Source of the DNA: Zhongshania aquimaris
GTDB lineage: Bacteria > Pseudomonadota > Gammaproteobacteria > Pseudomonadales > Spongiibacteraceae
Assembly: GCF_019312595.1 (NCBI RefSeq)
Contig: NZ_JAHWDQ010000001.1
Coordinates: 372,001 to 436,000, forward strand
Length of the DNA: 64,000 nucleotides
Direction of reading: 5' to 3'
Below the pieces are notes generated by a model. The model had not been told where the DNA came from, did not search any database, and saw only the letters and a program-made list of their open reading frames with translations. Shown one piece after another: positions 24,688 through 32,966 of the stretch; position 1 is the first letter of the stretch, and each line of letters opens with the position of its first letter. The position numbers and the translations under genes are program-made.

Positions 24688-25524
24688 TTAAGCAGGTATC
24701 GCATCAGAAGTATAGGACGGAGCGCGAACCTCCACCTTGCGGATTGGCTCCGGCATAAACTTTGACGCGCCGTATACTGCCAAAATACACAAACCGTATG
24801 TTAGGAAAGTCGTCGCCCAAATCAACCCTTGGCTAAACTCCGCCTCCGAAAGATGCAAAGAAATGATTATCGGCGCACCAAGACCGCCGTTTGCACCCAT
24901 CATGGTTATGGGAAATATGACAAATAAACCGAGCAAACCTATTGGACTATTTACGCGACGCCAAAATTGCACGGCGAGGACAGTAAATAAGATAACTTGC
25001 GTGCCTTCTAAAACACCAATAACCAATGGATAGTTCCAAATACGCATCACATAGGGGCCGTAATAGGTATACACACCCGTACCGGTACCCACCATCTCAA
25101 AAATACAAGAAACGGTAATTTCAGCCAACCAAATCAAGAACAGTGTCGGTGTAGAAATTCTTCCCTCATAGAGTGCGCGACCTGCATAAAGACATGCAGA
25201 AGAATAGAGAATCATATAACCGCTATGCGTCCAGTTGGGTTGCACAATACCGAAAGCGGTAAAATGAGACCACATAGCGCCAGCAACGCCATTGGACACA
25301 TCGTAAAACCAAAGATCAAACGCTACGTCATAAAGCGGTTCTATATAGGCGCCAACACCTGCGGCTAATACTGCAAAAACATAAAAAGGGGTTTTCTGTT
25401 TCAAACCCATACGAAGGGCAATCAAAAGCATAATGATAACTATGCCCCAGCTTGCCCACGTGAAAACACTTTGCCACATGAGATCTAGCTCACCGGCCAT
25501 AACCTCTGCAGGTACTAAATTCAT
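24688..25524 (-). CDS. Unrecognised multi-pass inner-membrane protein
   Basis: This 278-aa protein has about seven hydrophobic segments starting at residue 20. Polar motifs within the membrane part include EPLYDVAFDLWFY, the glycine-rich CIFEMVGTGTGVYTYYG and a GANGGLG loop. The start at 25524 (MNLVPAEVM) is set by an AGGAG 8 bp upstream. It follows the PF10118 gene by 75 bp on the same strand, so the two are probably co-transcribed. A distant resemblance to AveC-like spirocyclase membrane proteins (acidic residue before a GxYTY motif) is conceivable but unproven. No function is assigned. Confidence 0.7.
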   Translation of the reverse strand: MNLVPAEVMAGELDLMWQSVFTWASWGIVIIMLLIALRMGLKQKTPFYVFAVLAAGVGAYIEPLYDVAFDLWFYDVSNGVAGAMWSHFTAFGIVQPNWTHSGYMILYSSACLYAGRALYEGRISTPTLFLIWLAEITVSCIFEMVGTGTGVYTYYGPYVMRIWNYPLVIGVLEGTQVILFTVLAVQFWRRVNSPIGLLGLFVIFPITMMGANGGLGAPIIISLHLSEAEFSQGLIWATTFLTYGLCILAVYGASKFMPEPIRKVEVRAPSYTSDAIPA

Positions 25525-25599
25525 TATTATTACTCCTAACAAATCGCCACTTACCACTATTGCAACAAGTGACGGTACTTAGCGTTAACCTCTTTAAAC

Positions 25600-26472
25600 T
25601 CAAGCAGGAATAGTTTCTCTTGCCCGTGCAGCCATTTTATTCAGATCTAAGGTTTCAGAGGCAATGGTTAGTACTTCTTCGCAGCCTGGTGGCGCATTCA
25701 AATTTTTAGGATTGTACCAGGGTGAACAGGCCCGCAAAATTCTCGGCGCAATAAAGAAAAACATACTAGAGTACGAACTTACTTTGCGAAGAAATGCCTT
25801 GGGACCGCGCTCCATACGTCCGGCCTTCTTATCTTCATTCTGCATGTATTCACTTAATGGAAAAGCAAACCCGATCAAGTGGAAGGTTGCTTTGAATATT
25901 CCGCGCACTCGCCCCCAATAGGTTCCATACAGCGCTTCAACAACATTGAACGCACAGCAGCGATGTTCGAATTCTTCAGAAAGATGCCAGCGCCAGAGTG
26001 ATAAGGTAATCATATCCACGTCATTATCCTTAACACGCTTGTTTGCCTGAACAAGGAAATAGCTCGCGAATATTGGTCCTGCCGTTTCAAACCCTTCTGC
26101 ATAAAGCATGGCGTAACGCAGACCGAATTTTTTATCAAATTCTTCATATTCTGCGCGAAGTTTGTCCGTGTGCTTATCCATTTCAGGATAGTGGCCCAAA
26201 CCTCGCACCATTTCGTTAAAAGCCATATGGGTTTTTGAATGATTGGCTTCCTGCTTACAAAACAATTCGCAGTCTGCATAAAGATCGTCCCTGTCTTCTG
26301 GCAGCAGCTTTTTTGCCTTAGCCAAAGCGCGAATTAAATATCCTTCTAATAGCGGCAAGCCAATACTCACGGCGTTCCAAAATTGAGCTAACTCCGGATC
26401 TTTTGGTATCCAATCGACTCTCGCCTGTGAAAAATCACACTCGATTTTACGAGCTTCAGGTTTGATATTCAT
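25600..26472 (-). CDS. PF10118-type predicted metal-dependent protein with di-iron ligand pattern
   Basis: This 290-aa protein resembles the family labelled predicted metal-dependent hydrolase (PF10118). It is mostly helical. Candidate metal ligands are E43, E75-x2-H78 (KQEANH), E126 or E129 (AEGFET), and H163-x3-E167-x2-H170 (WHLSEEFEH). That is the E / ExxH / E / HxxxExxH order of ferritin-like di-iron oxygenases such as AurF, so an oxygenase role is at least as likely as hydrolysis (inference). It heads an operon with the membrane protein at 24688-25524. A palindromic operator-like site lies 114 bp upstream of its start. Confidence 0.7.
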   Translation of the reverse strand: MNIKPEARKIECDFSQARVDWIPKDPELAQFWNAVSIGLPLLEGYLIRALAKAKKLLPEDRDDLYADCELFCKQEANHSKTHMAFNEMVRGLGHYPEMDKHTDKLRAEYEEFDKKFGLRYAMLYAEGFETAGPIFASYFLVQANKRVKDNDVDMITLSLWRWHLSEEFEHRCCAFNVVEALYGTYWGRVRGIFKATFHLIGFAFPLSEYMQNEDKKAGRMERGPKAFLRKVSSYSSMFFFIAPRILRACSPWYNPKNLNAPPGCEEVLTIASETLDLNKMAARARETIPA

Positions 26473-26585
26473 TGCCTTGTCCTCTTTTTCGACCCCGAAA
26501 TATTACTTATAGAAACGGAGCCCACTGTCAAAGTTGCAATGCGGCTGCCCGCAAAGGCTTTACCTCATGATTCTATTTGAACATA

Positions 26586-26605
26586 TATTGACCTTAAGAT
26601 CAATA
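26586..26605. promoter_or_regulatory. Operator-like palindrome, site A (PF10118 operon)
   Basis: TATTGA-ccttaaga-TCAATA; with two flanking bases on each side, 22 of 24 positions are palindromic. The same half-sites and 8-bp spacing recur at 27501-27520, 30974-30993 and (one mismatch) 31140-31159. It lies upstream of the PF10118 gene, about 65 bp beyond a TTGACA box that may be its -35. Confidence 0.7.
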
Positions 26606-26668
26606 TAAGTTGGCGATACAACAATTGCACGGAGATTTATCCACCCTCCACAAGTCAATCAATCGCGC

Positions 26669-26693
26669 AAAAAAAGCCCGGCAAAAGCCGGGC
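26669..26693 (-). terminator. Intrinsic terminator of the SnoaL-like gene
   Basis: A 7-bp stem (gcccggc-aaaa-gccgggc) is followed on the minus strand by seven T. It lies 27 bp past the stop of the gene at 26720-27466, so that gene is a single transcription unit. Confidence 0.88.
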
Positions 26694-26719
26694 AAATCAC
26701 TCTTGGAGCACCTAGATAA

Positions 26720-27466
26720 TTACTTTTTTAGCCAGAATTTATTTGGCTCAGGAACCACACCTAATTGCACTGCGACACCTCGGAAATTCCAGTAGGTAAA
26801 CTCTCGAACAACCTTGCGATCTTTGTAACAATGAAAAGTCATTCCACGCGTGTGTGTTGTTTTACCTGTGGCCGGCAAGCCAAGAAAATCGACATAGTGT
26901 TCAGATTTCCAAATCCACTGCATCACTCCCCACTCGTCATAGGAATGATCAGCACCTTCCATGGTGTCCTTTGTCCACATATCCCATTCGGCGGCCTGAT
27001 ACTGTGGCGGGCGCTCTAAACGCAGTTGCGACGTTCTATCACCGGCTAAACCGCCGTCGTAGCGAATAACATCAAAATAATGCTTACCTACATTGGACTC
27101 TTTATTAAAAGGCAAAAAGGCGTTATACAATTCTTCTTTATCCGTAATGGTTTGGAAAAGTGTAATATCTTCAAAAACAAAGTCATCTGCGTAGTAATGA
27201 ATTATGCCAGCGGCACCTTCATTGAAAAACGTATCTATCCAATCCTCACCACTAGACATGCCCATACGGCCAGTCCCTTTAAATCCCTTGGCGGCCTGCT
27301 CTGCCTCAGCCGCAGAGGACATACCAAACGCGACAGATGGTGCTACACCACCTACCATAATTGCCGCACCCGCCTTTTTTAAAAAAGAACGCCGACCGGC
27401 TTCTTTTTTTAATTTTTCTTGTTGCGCCGCTAACTCGCGCCCCTCTTCCAAATACCCAAGATGCAT
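26720..27466 (-). CDS. Tat-exported SnoaL/NTF2-like protein
   Basis: This 248-aa protein has a twin-arginine signal (RRSFLKK at residues 25-31 followed by an Ala/Gly-rich hydrophobic stretch) after an unusually long 24-residue N-region. The mature part looks like the NTF2-like/SnoaL fold: a short helix, YADDFVFEDIT, then beta strands with W and H residues (WKSEHYVDF, THTRGMTFHCY, FTYWNFRGVAVQLG). SnoaL-like proteins range from cyclases and isomerases to non-catalytic binders; the substrate is unknown. An AGAGG ribosome site precedes the ATG. A TATTGA-N8-TCAATA site overlaps its likely -35 region. Confidence 0.72.
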   Translation of the reverse strand: MHLGYLEEGRELAAQQEKLKKEAGRRSFLKKAGAAIMVGGVAPSVAFGMSSAAEAEQAAKGFKGTGRMGMSSGEDWIDTFFNEGAAGIIHYYADDFVFEDITLFQTITDKEELYNAFLPFNKESNVGKHYFDVIRYDGGLAGDRTSQLRLERPPQYQAAEWDMWTKDTMEGADHSYDEWGVMQWIWKSEHYVDFLGLPATGKTTHTRGMTFHCYKDRKVVREFTYWNFRGVAVQLGVVPEPNKFWLKK

Positions 27467-27500
27467 GTTTCCGACCTCTATTTATACTATGTAGTTATAT

Positions 27501-27520
27501 TATTGACTTAAAGATCAATA
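27501..27520. promoter_or_regulatory. Operator-like palindrome, site B (SnoaL-like gene)
   Basis: TATTGA-cttaaaga-TCAATA, centred 45 bp upstream of the ATG at 27466. On the minus strand a TTTAAG-N17-TAGTAT promoter can be read, with its -35 inside the palindrome; this placement suits a repressor. Confidence 0.7.
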
Positions 27521-27743
27521 AATATACTCTCCCATTATCAAACCCCTGTCAATTACAAACTTCCACACTGCCCAAAATATCCGAGAAACCACATTCTTAG
27601 ACGTAATGATCGGAATATCTGCGCAATAATTCTGATCGACACAGGCTGAACGGATATTGAAAATCAGGATGAAATCGAAGACACAGAATTAAAAACACCT
27701 GCGTAAAAATACTCTTATAGCTACAGGATAATTTTACAAACAT

Positions 27744-27775
27744 AAAAAAAGGCGACAAGTAGAACTTGACGCCTT
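27744..27775 (-). terminator. Intrinsic terminator after the Gly-rich secreted protein gene
   Basis: Arms aaggcgacaagt (27749-27760) and acttgacgcctt (27764-27775) pair at 11 of 12 positions with a 3-nt loop. Seven A at 27744-27750 give the minus-strand T tract. It ends the TonB receptor-Gly-rich protein unit. Confidence 0.85.
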
Positions 27776-27793
27776 ACATATAAAATTAATTTA

Positions 27794-28429
27794 TTACATG
27801 GAGAATGGCTGGGTCAAAAATGGCACGCCAGGGAATGCAGAATTACCATTAGTACCGTCGAGGGCAGGTGTTAATATCGTCCCACCACCAAGAAGAAAAT
27901 CAAATACACCAGCGGGGTTTTCCATCAACACAGCAAGTATAGGTGCCGCGCCGACACCAGCATTCACACCAAGCTCATTCACAGTCGAAAAGACCGCTTC
28001 CGGCTCGCCAGCAGCGCCAAAGATAATATTAGTCACGATAGCCTGACCGCCTGCAAGTTGCATTAACTGCGTCTGATCGGGAAGTAAGCGCGGAAGAAAA
28101 TCACCGTCAACAATAAACGCTAAACCGCCGCCAATACCAGGAATGCTATCAAATCCGCCGGCACCGCCGCCCATTTCAGGTAGACCCGGTAAAGCGTCTA
28201 AAGATGGCAAACCAGCCATCCCGCCCATTCCAGCCAAATCAGTTGGAATAGGCAAAGAGTCTAATGAAGGAAGACCACCCGCCCCGCCTGCTAATGGCAG
28301 CGCGGACAAGCCACCCAAACCACCGCCAAGGCTGGTTAGAGCAGAAAGATCAGGAAGCTGCGCATGACTTGGACTTGCGCCAAGTACCACCAAACTAGCT
28401 ACTGCCAACGTGCTTTTAACTAATTTCAT
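27794..28429 (-). CDS. Secreted Gly/Leu/Pro-rich protein of unknown function
   Basis: This 211-aa protein has a clear signal peptide (MKLVKSTLAVASLVVLGASPSHA, cleavage after A23). About residues 24-100 are low-complexity, built from recurring LPSLDxLP and GGxGGL units (SLDSLPIP, SLDALPGL, FDSIPGIG). The C-terminal half is more ordered (LPRLLPDQTQLMQLAGGQAIV, then a hydrophobic end). No known domain was recognised. It follows the TonB receptor by 103 bp with no terminator between, so the two likely share a transcript. A periplasmic or surface binding role linked to the receptor is conceivable. AGGAG lies at the start. Confidence 0.65.
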   Translation of the reverse strand: MKLVKSTLAVASLVVLGASPSHAQLPDLSALTSLGGGLGGLSALPLAGGAGGLPSLDSLPIPTDLAGMGGMAGLPSLDALPGLPEMGGGAGGFDSIPGIGGGLAFIVDGDFLPRLLPDQTQLMQLAGGQAIVTNIIFGAAGEPEAVFSTVNELGVNAGVGAAPILAVLMENPAGVFDFLLGGGTILTPALDGTNGNSAFPGVPFLTQPFSM

Positions 28430-28532
28430 ATTATTCTCCGGAATTGATTTTCGACACCATCATATTTCTTTTAGCAGTTGTGAGATGTGAAACAACCCAC
28501 AACCTAACGACATACTTAAGCCTTGCCAACAA

Positions 28533-30827
28533 TCAGTATTTGTACTCAATGCCAACACCGTACATACGTGGTGCCGCATATGATTCACCCACACCAAAGT
28601 CCTGACGGAATTTCTGCAAGTGGCTAACTTCGTTGTTCAAGTTCTTGCCCCAGGCATAAAGCTTAAGATTGGTTTCAGGATCATACAAACTAGCGCGCGC
28701 ATTGGTTTTGGTGTATTCCTCTTCTTCTACATTGTTGTTCGGGTTAAACCAAAAACCAGAGTTATAATAAGCACCTGCGCCAATTTCTGCTTCAAATCTA
28801 GATATAGTAAATGAATACGAGATATCAAGTGTGCCGGAAAAATCGGGAGTACGGATAGTGTCTTTGCCAGAGCAATCAAAGGTCCGCTGCAAACCGGTTT
28901 CTGGATCAAAACCAGTGCACTCGAACTCATCGTACTCACCGTCCAACCACGTACCTGCAAACGTTAATCGCAAACCATCGACTAATCCCGAGTAGGTAAT
29001 CTCTGCTTCAGCGCCCTCTACTGTGTACTCAGAGGCATTCTCTAGACGAGTTACACCACCACTCGCTAAAGACAAGATTTGCGAGTGACCGTTTTCAATC
29101 GTCGTGCTAAACACGGCAAAGTTGGTGCGCAAATCACCATCGAACCAGTCAGCTTTCAAGCCAATTTCATGTGACTCTGCCTCTTCTGGCTCAATCGCTT
29201 CTGGCGCCGCGTTGATATTCAAAGCGTTGTAGTTACCAGATTTAAAGCCCGTTGAGTAACTGTAGTAAAGCATTGAGGTATCGTTGTAACGCCAATCTAC
29301 ACCAGCGCTTGGATTAAAATCATCCCAAGATCTTTCCTCGGCAGGATAATCAAAAACTCGGATAAAATCAGTAGCGCCTATCAAGGGCAGCCCCTGCGCC
29401 CGCGCATCTACATAAGATTCTGTAATTTCGCGAGTTTCATCTGAGTAACGACCACCAATACGCGCCGAAATTGTCTCTGTAATATCAAATGTAAACTCAG
29501 CAAACGCTGCAAATGCATCGGTTTGAACGCCGCCATACAACACAGCGTTGATATTTTCTGTATCAGACAAGCCAAATGCGCCAAGCCCCAAAGCACCGAC
29601 TAGATCGTTTAATGCCCCCAGATCCGTGCCGACAAGACCGCTCGCTACTGCCACTGCGTCAATATAGATAGGAGTACGCTGGTCTTTAAACGTATCCTCG
29701 ACATAGATACCGCCAACCCATGAGAACCAATCTGGGCCCCACTCCGAAGAGTTGAAAACAATCTCTAGAGAATCCGTGTCCGCCGTATTGGGAACCGCCT
29801 CAATGATCAGCACTTTCTCTTGTGACAAATCGTAATCCCAGAAGATATTACTGAAGAACTCAGTGTGACCGAACAGGATTTTGGTGTTCACGTACTCAGA
29901 TAAAATATCGAAAGATATTTGACTAGAGACGGACTCCATCTCGGTGAATACTTCTGTACCCACACCAGTCTCAAAAGGCGTATCGTTCTCAGTTAGCACA
30001 GCTTCAAAAGCAGGACTAACGTCGGAATTTGTTAAAGGCACACCATCGGCAGATGAATGGCGAATTTTATAGTGGCTGGCATTCACTTCAAGCCAGTCAG
30101 ACGGCGCCCAACGTGCAGCGACTTTATAGCCGCGATCATCGTAATCTATATGCTTTTGGCTGGGATCTGGCGTGTAGGTCAGGTAGGTTTCACGATTTGT
30201 GTACATGCCCGACAAACCGAAAGCAAATTTATCGCCAACAGGACCAGACACATGGGCCCTGCCCTTCAATAAATTATAATTACCCCCTTCAGCAGCGAGA
30301 ACAACTTCCGGCTCTTGAAAAGATGGCTTTTTAGTTTCGACAACGATGGCACCGCCAACAGCGTTACGCCCATAGAGTGTACCCTGGGGCCCTTTCAGTA
30401 CGTTCACGGATTCAACCACACCCAATGACTGCGCTTGGCTTGATGTATATGTAATGTACAGACCATCCATATAGGTAGCAACACTGGAATCAATTGGCCC
30501 CTGGAAGGAGTCAGACCCGATACCGCGCAGGAAGATCAAGCTGTAGCTGGCCATCTCGGTAACAATTAGACCGGGCGTGACGTTCTGCAGATCTTTGATA
30601 TCAGCAACACCTTGCGAGTTAAGAGCGTCGCCGCTGAACGCTGAGATACTGGTAGAGACATCTTGCGTATCGGCAGACATTTTACGCGCCGATACAACCA
30701 CCTCCTCCAAGGCATTTTTACCATAACTTAATGACGATCCCACTGACACGGCGAGACAAAGGCCAACCGCACTCGCTGTCTTATTTACACCAGAGGACAT
30801 ACCGACGCTCTTCGTTTTTTTTATCAT
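28533..30827 (-). CDS. TonB-dependent outer-membrane receptor
   Basis: This 764-aa receptor has a signal sequence with a long charged N-region (to about residue 36), a TonB-box-like EEVVVSARK at about 41-49, the plug domain (VSTSISAFSGDALNSQG, PGLIVTEM, VLKGPQGTLYGRNAVGGAIVVETKKP) and a beta-barrel ending in an aromatic residue (GVGIEYKY). No FecA-type signalling extension is seen. Its closest-looking relatives are the large group of receptors near catabolic genes in marine and sphingomonad-like bacteria, whose substrates are often hydrophobic organics rather than siderophores (inference). One palindromic operator overlaps its likely -35 and another lies further upstream. Confidence 0.92.
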   Translation of the reverse strand: MIKKTKSVGMSSGVNKTASAVGLCLAVSVGSSLSYGKNALEEVVVSARKMSADTQDVSTSISAFSGDALNSQGVADIKDLQNVTPGLIVTEMASYSLIFLRGIGSDSFQGPIDSSVATYMDGLYITYTSSQAQSLGVVESVNVLKGPQGTLYGRNAVGGAIVVETKKPSFQEPEVVLAAEGGNYNLLKGRAHVSGPVGDKFAFGLSGMYTNRETYLTYTPDPSQKHIDYDDRGYKVAARWAPSDWLEVNASHYKIRHSSADGVPLTNSDVSPAFEAVLTENDTPFETGVGTEVFTEMESVSSQISFDILSEYVNTKILFGHTEFFSNIFWDYDLSQEKVLIIEAVPNTADTDSLEIVFNSSEWGPDWFSWVGGIYVEDTFKDQRTPIYIDAVAVASGLVGTDLGALNDLVGALGLGAFGLSDTENINAVLYGGVQTDAFAAFAEFTFDITETISARIGGRYSDETREITESYVDARAQGLPLIGATDFIRVFDYPAEERSWDDFNPSAGVDWRYNDTSMLYYSYSTGFKSGNYNALNINAAPEAIEPEEAESHEIGLKADWFDGDLRTNFAVFSTTIENGHSQILSLASGGVTRLENASEYTVEGAEAEITYSGLVDGLRLTFAGTWLDGEYDEFECTGFDPETGLQRTFDCSGKDTIRTPDFSGTLDISYSFTISRFEAEIGAGAYYNSGFWFNPNNNVEEEEYTKTNARASLYDPETNLKLYAWGKNLNNEVSHLQKFRQDFGVGESYAAPRMYGVGIEYKY

Positions 30828-30972
30828 TAACTCTTACCCCAATGCAAAAGCCACAAAAATAACGCAGCTGTTTGACGCAATTTTTTATCTTTCGAAAACC
30901 AAGCACTCTCCCGCCTATCCACTCGGGAAACTCGGCTAGGAGACAAGATTCAACCCGAGGTTTAATTTAACA

Positions 30973-30994
30973 CTATTGATTACAGAGTCAATAG
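30973..30994. promoter_or_regulatory. Operator-like palindrome, site C (TonB receptor)
   Basis: CTATTGA-ttacagag-TCAATAG, with seven-base perfect half-sites and the same 8-bp spacer as sites A and B. It lies about 146 bp upstream of the receptor ATG. On the minus strand TTGACT within it could be a -35 box with a weak -10 17 bp on. Confidence 0.7.
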
Positions 30995-31139
30995 CGTTAT
31001 TGCGAAAATAGAGACTCTGATCACAAACCTAATTCGGCAAGAGTCTCGCTGCTATGCCTAAAAATTAAATAAGCCATTGTTTTTATTGAATAAAATTTGG
31101 ATTACCGATTATAGACCACTGAAGCGAAACTTATTATTT

Positions 31140-31159
31140 TATTGACCCACAAATCAACA
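31140..31159. promoter_or_regulatory. Operator-like palindrome, site D (imperfect)
   Basis: TATTGA-cccacaaa-TCAACA, one mismatch from the consensus and the same spacing. A lone TCAATA half-site follows at 31177-31182. It is about 150 bp further upstream of the receptor than site C and could be an auxiliary site. Confidence 0.45.
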
Positions 31160-31211
31160 CCATTATTGCTACTGACTCAATAAGAGATAAAAACCACGCA
31201 TCTTAACTAAG

Positions 31212-31511
31212 CTACAAGCGCGAGATTCGCACTTCCGACAAACCAATTCCACGATCATAAACAAAGCTGACGATCCAACCGTAGTCAATATAATCGCTAA
31301 CAAGATGACTATGGTGAGACCAAGAAGCGTCGTTACCCAAGGTTACGAAAAACAATAAACAACTCGTATTTGTTTCAATAAGAAGCAGCTATTACCAGCG
31401 AATTCGTCATTTCCGAATTTAGCTTGCGTGATAACGTGGCGCAAATCACCTTGTACGTGAGCGCCGCCAAGTAGATTAGCAAACGCAAAGGGTTTCCTAT
31501 CGAAAATACTG
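31212..31511 (-). pseudogene. Carotenoid oxygenase (RPE65/lignostilbene dioxygenase family) C-terminal relic
   Basis: Translating the minus strand gives FDRKPFAFAN, then DLRHVITQAKFGNDEFAGN in one frame, and after a shift DYIDYGWIVSFVYDRGIGL, then SEVRISRL and a stop, in another. These follow the C-terminal pattern of carotenoid cleavage oxygenases (RPYRYAYA; FGPGRFAGEPVFVPR; EDDGWLLSFVYDA...SELVILD). The start and most of the gene are missing and the frame is broken. It lies between OmpW and the TonB receptor. Confidence 0.6.
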
Positions 31512-31536
31512 AACCAAACTTAATTGCGCGGGTTGA

Positions 31537-32376
31537 TCAGCCATCACCCCAACGATAGGAAAGTAGCACGGACGAGATAATCGGGTTCAACTCTAATTTA
31601 CTGCGGCTTTCAGATAAAAGGGCACCATCTTTTGCGGTAATGGCAATATTCGATGTCGTCTCCAACGCCAAATAAGATACAGAAGCAGATAGGCTCCATC
31701 TATCATCCAACTCCATTGCTAGACCAACATTAAATATAGGAGCGATATCAGAGTCTGCCTCGCTATCAATAAATGTTTCGCTCCCGCTTCCGGTCGCCAG
31801 CGCCAACACTGAGCCAAAGTTTTGCTTAAGACTTTGCTCAAAACTCTTATTAAGTTCAATATTGTCAAACCAGGTATACATAACACCGACCCCAATATAC
31901 GGCCGCAAGCGGGCGCTAACATCTCCAAAGCAGTACTGCGCAAGTATTGCTGGGCTCCACTGCCGCACCGTTGCAAGCGGATTGTTCTGCACACCACCAA
32001 GGTCGACACTAAGCAACTCACCTGCCACACCGGTCGGACGCACAAGCCCCTGCCCCGACAATTCAAACTCAGCGGGAACGCCACCCTCCAACTTGATAAC
32101 AAAGTGGTCCGTGAGAAAATACGATAAGGTTAACGCTGGAGTACTGGAGTCATTCACGGATAAAGATGTGCCGGGTGAGCTAAACTCTTGCTCTATTCCG
32201 AGCACACTACCAAGCAAGCTGGGGGCAAGTTTTGTATTAAGCGGCGTACTCGACTCCTGCGGTGAAAGAAAAAACCAGCCGCCCTGAACGACTACGTCAC
32301 CCGCCTTAAGCGCCTGCGCCGTTGGCGCCGCAATAGCAAAACAACACCAGCACCAATTCCGAAGCTTCATTCTCAC
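31537..32376 (-). CDS. OmpW-family outer-membrane protein
   Basis: This 279-aa protein has a signal peptide (about 22 residues, Cys/Trp-rich) and the eight-stranded-barrel motifs of OmpW: AGDVVVQGGWFFLSPQESS at the mature N-terminus, ALTLSYFLTDHFVIKLEGGVP, RPYIGVGVMYTWFD and a C-terminal aromatic-rich strand (SVLLSYRWGDG). It is longer than E. coli OmpW (212 aa) because of extended loops. OmpW/AlkL proteins give small hydrophobic molecules a lateral route through the outer membrane. It is divergent from a LysR-LuxR pair across 590 bp. Confidence 0.85.
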   Translation of the reverse strand: MRMKLRNWCWCCFAIAAPTAQALKAGDVVVQGGWFFLSPQESSTPLNTKLAPSLLGSVLGIEQEFSSPGTSLSVNDSSTPALTLSYFLTDHFVIKLEGGVPAEFELSGQGLVRPTGVAGELLSVDLGGVQNNPLATVRQWSPAILAQYCFGDVSARLRPYIGVGVMYTWFDNIELNKSFEQSLKQNFGSVLALATGSGSETFIDSEADSDIAPIFNVGLAMELDDRWSLSASVSYLALETTSNIAITAKDGALLSESRSKLELNPIISSVLLSYRWGDG

Positions 32377-32966
32377 CCCCGAGCCTCTGCCTAAAGAGCT
32401 GATTGGGCGTCATATTGGCAAAGACTGAATATTTGCGAACCATATTATTCAGACCGCCTACTTAGAAATGGTTTACTGAGACACTAGGATTTTTCATTTT
32501 TCTATCTCTACCCCTACCGGGCGCATCAATCTGACCGAGTCAATGTGACCGAGTCAAACTAACAAAAGGCATACACTGAAGCCTCTCGCAGCAAGGTCTG
32601 CTCAGCACACACCCTGCTGCGCCCGCCAGACACGCAGCATTTGATTTAAATGACTGCTGATCCAATCTGCACTATTGACGATATAAGTATCGCAAACGTG
32701 CTACGTAACGATTGAGATGAAAGAACACACGAGTCGCCGATCGCACATCTTTTAGCGACTCACTATTGCTGGACTTGGCAAAACTGCGCGTTTATCCTGC
32801 TTATCCCCCTTAAACGGGGGGGTGAGGAGAACTAACGGCGCCCTGCGAGATGGCGGCACAAGCATTCCAAAATGATAAAAATCATGGGGTAGAAGTACGA
32901 TTGTTTAATCGTCGATCTTCCAAACTTAAATAGGTCCACGGATAGCAAATCTGAGTTTTTCAGCAA
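32377..32966. other. 590-bp intergenic region between divergent ompW-like and lysR genes
   Basis: It contains a tandem 12-bp direct repeat (tgaccgagtcaa) at 32532-32543 and 32546-32557, a 14-bp period close to 1.3 helical turns, and a C5/G5 hairpin at 32805-32820 without a T tract. No coding frame was recognised. The repeat may be a regulator site for either gene. Confidence 0.5.

Noticed and set aside
26586-30993. Reading the TATTGA-N8-TCAATA palindromes as FNR or CRP boxes for the Crp/Fnr-like protein at 41404-42057
   Set aside because: FNR (TTGAT-N4-ATCAA) and CRP (TGTGA-N6-TCACA) sites have a core spacing of six between TGA and TCA; here it is eight in every copy.
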